Shown here piece by piece: positions 11,716 through 12,020 of a stretch of DNA of 12,020 nt. Source of the stretch: Candidatus Scatoplasma merdavium (GTDB taxonomy: Bacteria > Bacillota_I > Bacilli_A > RFN20 > CAG-288). The position numbers and the translations under genes are program-made. The stretch is from positions 1 through 12,020 of the forward strand of contig JADING010000099.1 of the NCBI GenBank assembly GCA_017694135.1, read 5' to 3'. Position 1 is the first letter of the stretch. Each line of letters starts with the position of its first letter. The notes beneath the pieces are model-generated. The model saw only the letters and a program-made list of their open reading frames with translations, made no database searches and was not told the origin of the DNA.

Positions 11716-12020
11716 TCAATTGTCTTCTACTTTCTTCTTTGTTCGAGGAAAGGCCGTTTTATAGGTATCTTGCATTTCTTCCATGGTAACGTGAGTGTAA
11801 ATTTGTGTCGTTCCGATTGATTCGTGTCCCATTAGTTCTTGAATTACGCGGAGATCCGCACCTTGTGAGAGCATTTTTGTGGCAAATGAGTGGCGAAGTT
11901 TGTGAGGATGAAGTTTTAAGAAGCATCCGGTTTTCTTTTCGATTTCTTCCATGATGTATTCAAGACCGCGAACAGTGAGCTTTTCACCAAAATTATTTAA
12001 AAATAACGATTTGTTTTCGA
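11716..12020 (-). CDS. xerC: tyrosine recombinase XerC/D, C-terminal part (cut by right edge)
   Basis: The reading frame is open to the window edge, giving about 101 residues of the catalytic domain; the N-terminal SAM-like domain and the first catalytic Arg lie outside. Visible active-site parts are HPHKLRHSFATKML (His-x-x-Arg and following His), LMGHESIGTTQIYTHV (the second His and the nucleophile Tyr) and a spacing normal for Xer proteins. Xer recombinases resolve chromosome dimers at dif by cleaving and rejoining DNA through the tyrosine. The C-terminal TAFPRTKKK resembles the HPRAKKK tail of XerC in Firmicutes. XerC is preferred to XerD or a phage integrase on that basis and because no phage genes are near, but the subtype is not certain. 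Confidence 0.85.
   Translation of the reverse strand, partial: ENKSLFLNNFGEKLTVRGLEYIMEEIEKKTGCFLKLHPHKLRHSFATKMLSQGADLRVIQELMGHESIGTTQIYTHVTMEEMQDTYKTAFPRTKKKVEDN

Overview
The window looks like a chromosomal segment of a low-GC Gram-positive bacterium, in the Bacilli/Mollicutes/Erysipelotrichia neighbourhood and probably an uncultured host-associated lineage. The reasons are the gene order rpsL-rpsG-fusA-tuf, Firmicutes-type S12 and EF-Tu sequences, a tRNA-Glu very like that of Bacillus, sigma-A-type promoters, AT-rich spacers, strong GGAGG ribosome binding sites, and lipoproteins with Gram-positive lipoboxes. Tryptophans are encoded by TGG and all genes read cleanly with the standard bacterial code. 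I cannot name a genus.

Layout. Positions 1-444 are a long regulatory spacer. A minus-strand promoter and ribosome binding site appear to start a divergent gene that runs off the left edge. On the other side is an AraC/cupin regulator (445-1329) whose promoter places the transcript start at its start codon. The str operon follows: S12 (1525), S7 (1969), EF-G (2467) and EF-Tu (4621). It has a strong promoter, a structured leader, an extra promoter before tuf and a terminator after it. It is not preceded by rpoBC as in most Firmicutes. A gene for a ribbon-helix-helix/WYL regulator (5896-6891) starts from a promoter that overlaps the tuf terminator. It converges on a DUF3737 beta-helix protein (6936-7793, minus) across a shared 12-bp terminator hairpin.

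Upstream of the DUF3737 gene is a small ORF that looks like a MerR regulator without its DNA-binding half (7852-8136, minus). It is divergent from a LysR regulator (8165-9037), and a good LysR-type box lies in the very short space between them. The LysR and DUF3737 genes probably form a regulator/target pair.

The accessory part is an AT-rich operon (9226-11469) for a secreted papain-fold cysteine peptidase and two small lipoproteins of unknown function. This is the best candidate for a poorly described system: a surface protease with membrane-anchored partners or inhibitors. The right end carries a convergent tRNA-Glu with the uncommon CUC anticodon and the 3' part of a Xer-type tyrosine recombinase (probably xerC), both on the minus strand.

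Of the structure not explained by genes, the clearest cases are two imperfect inverted repeats that flank the rpsL and the peptidase promoters, and a cluster of repeats upstream of the AraC gene. No CRISPR array, insertion sequence or rRNA gene was seen.
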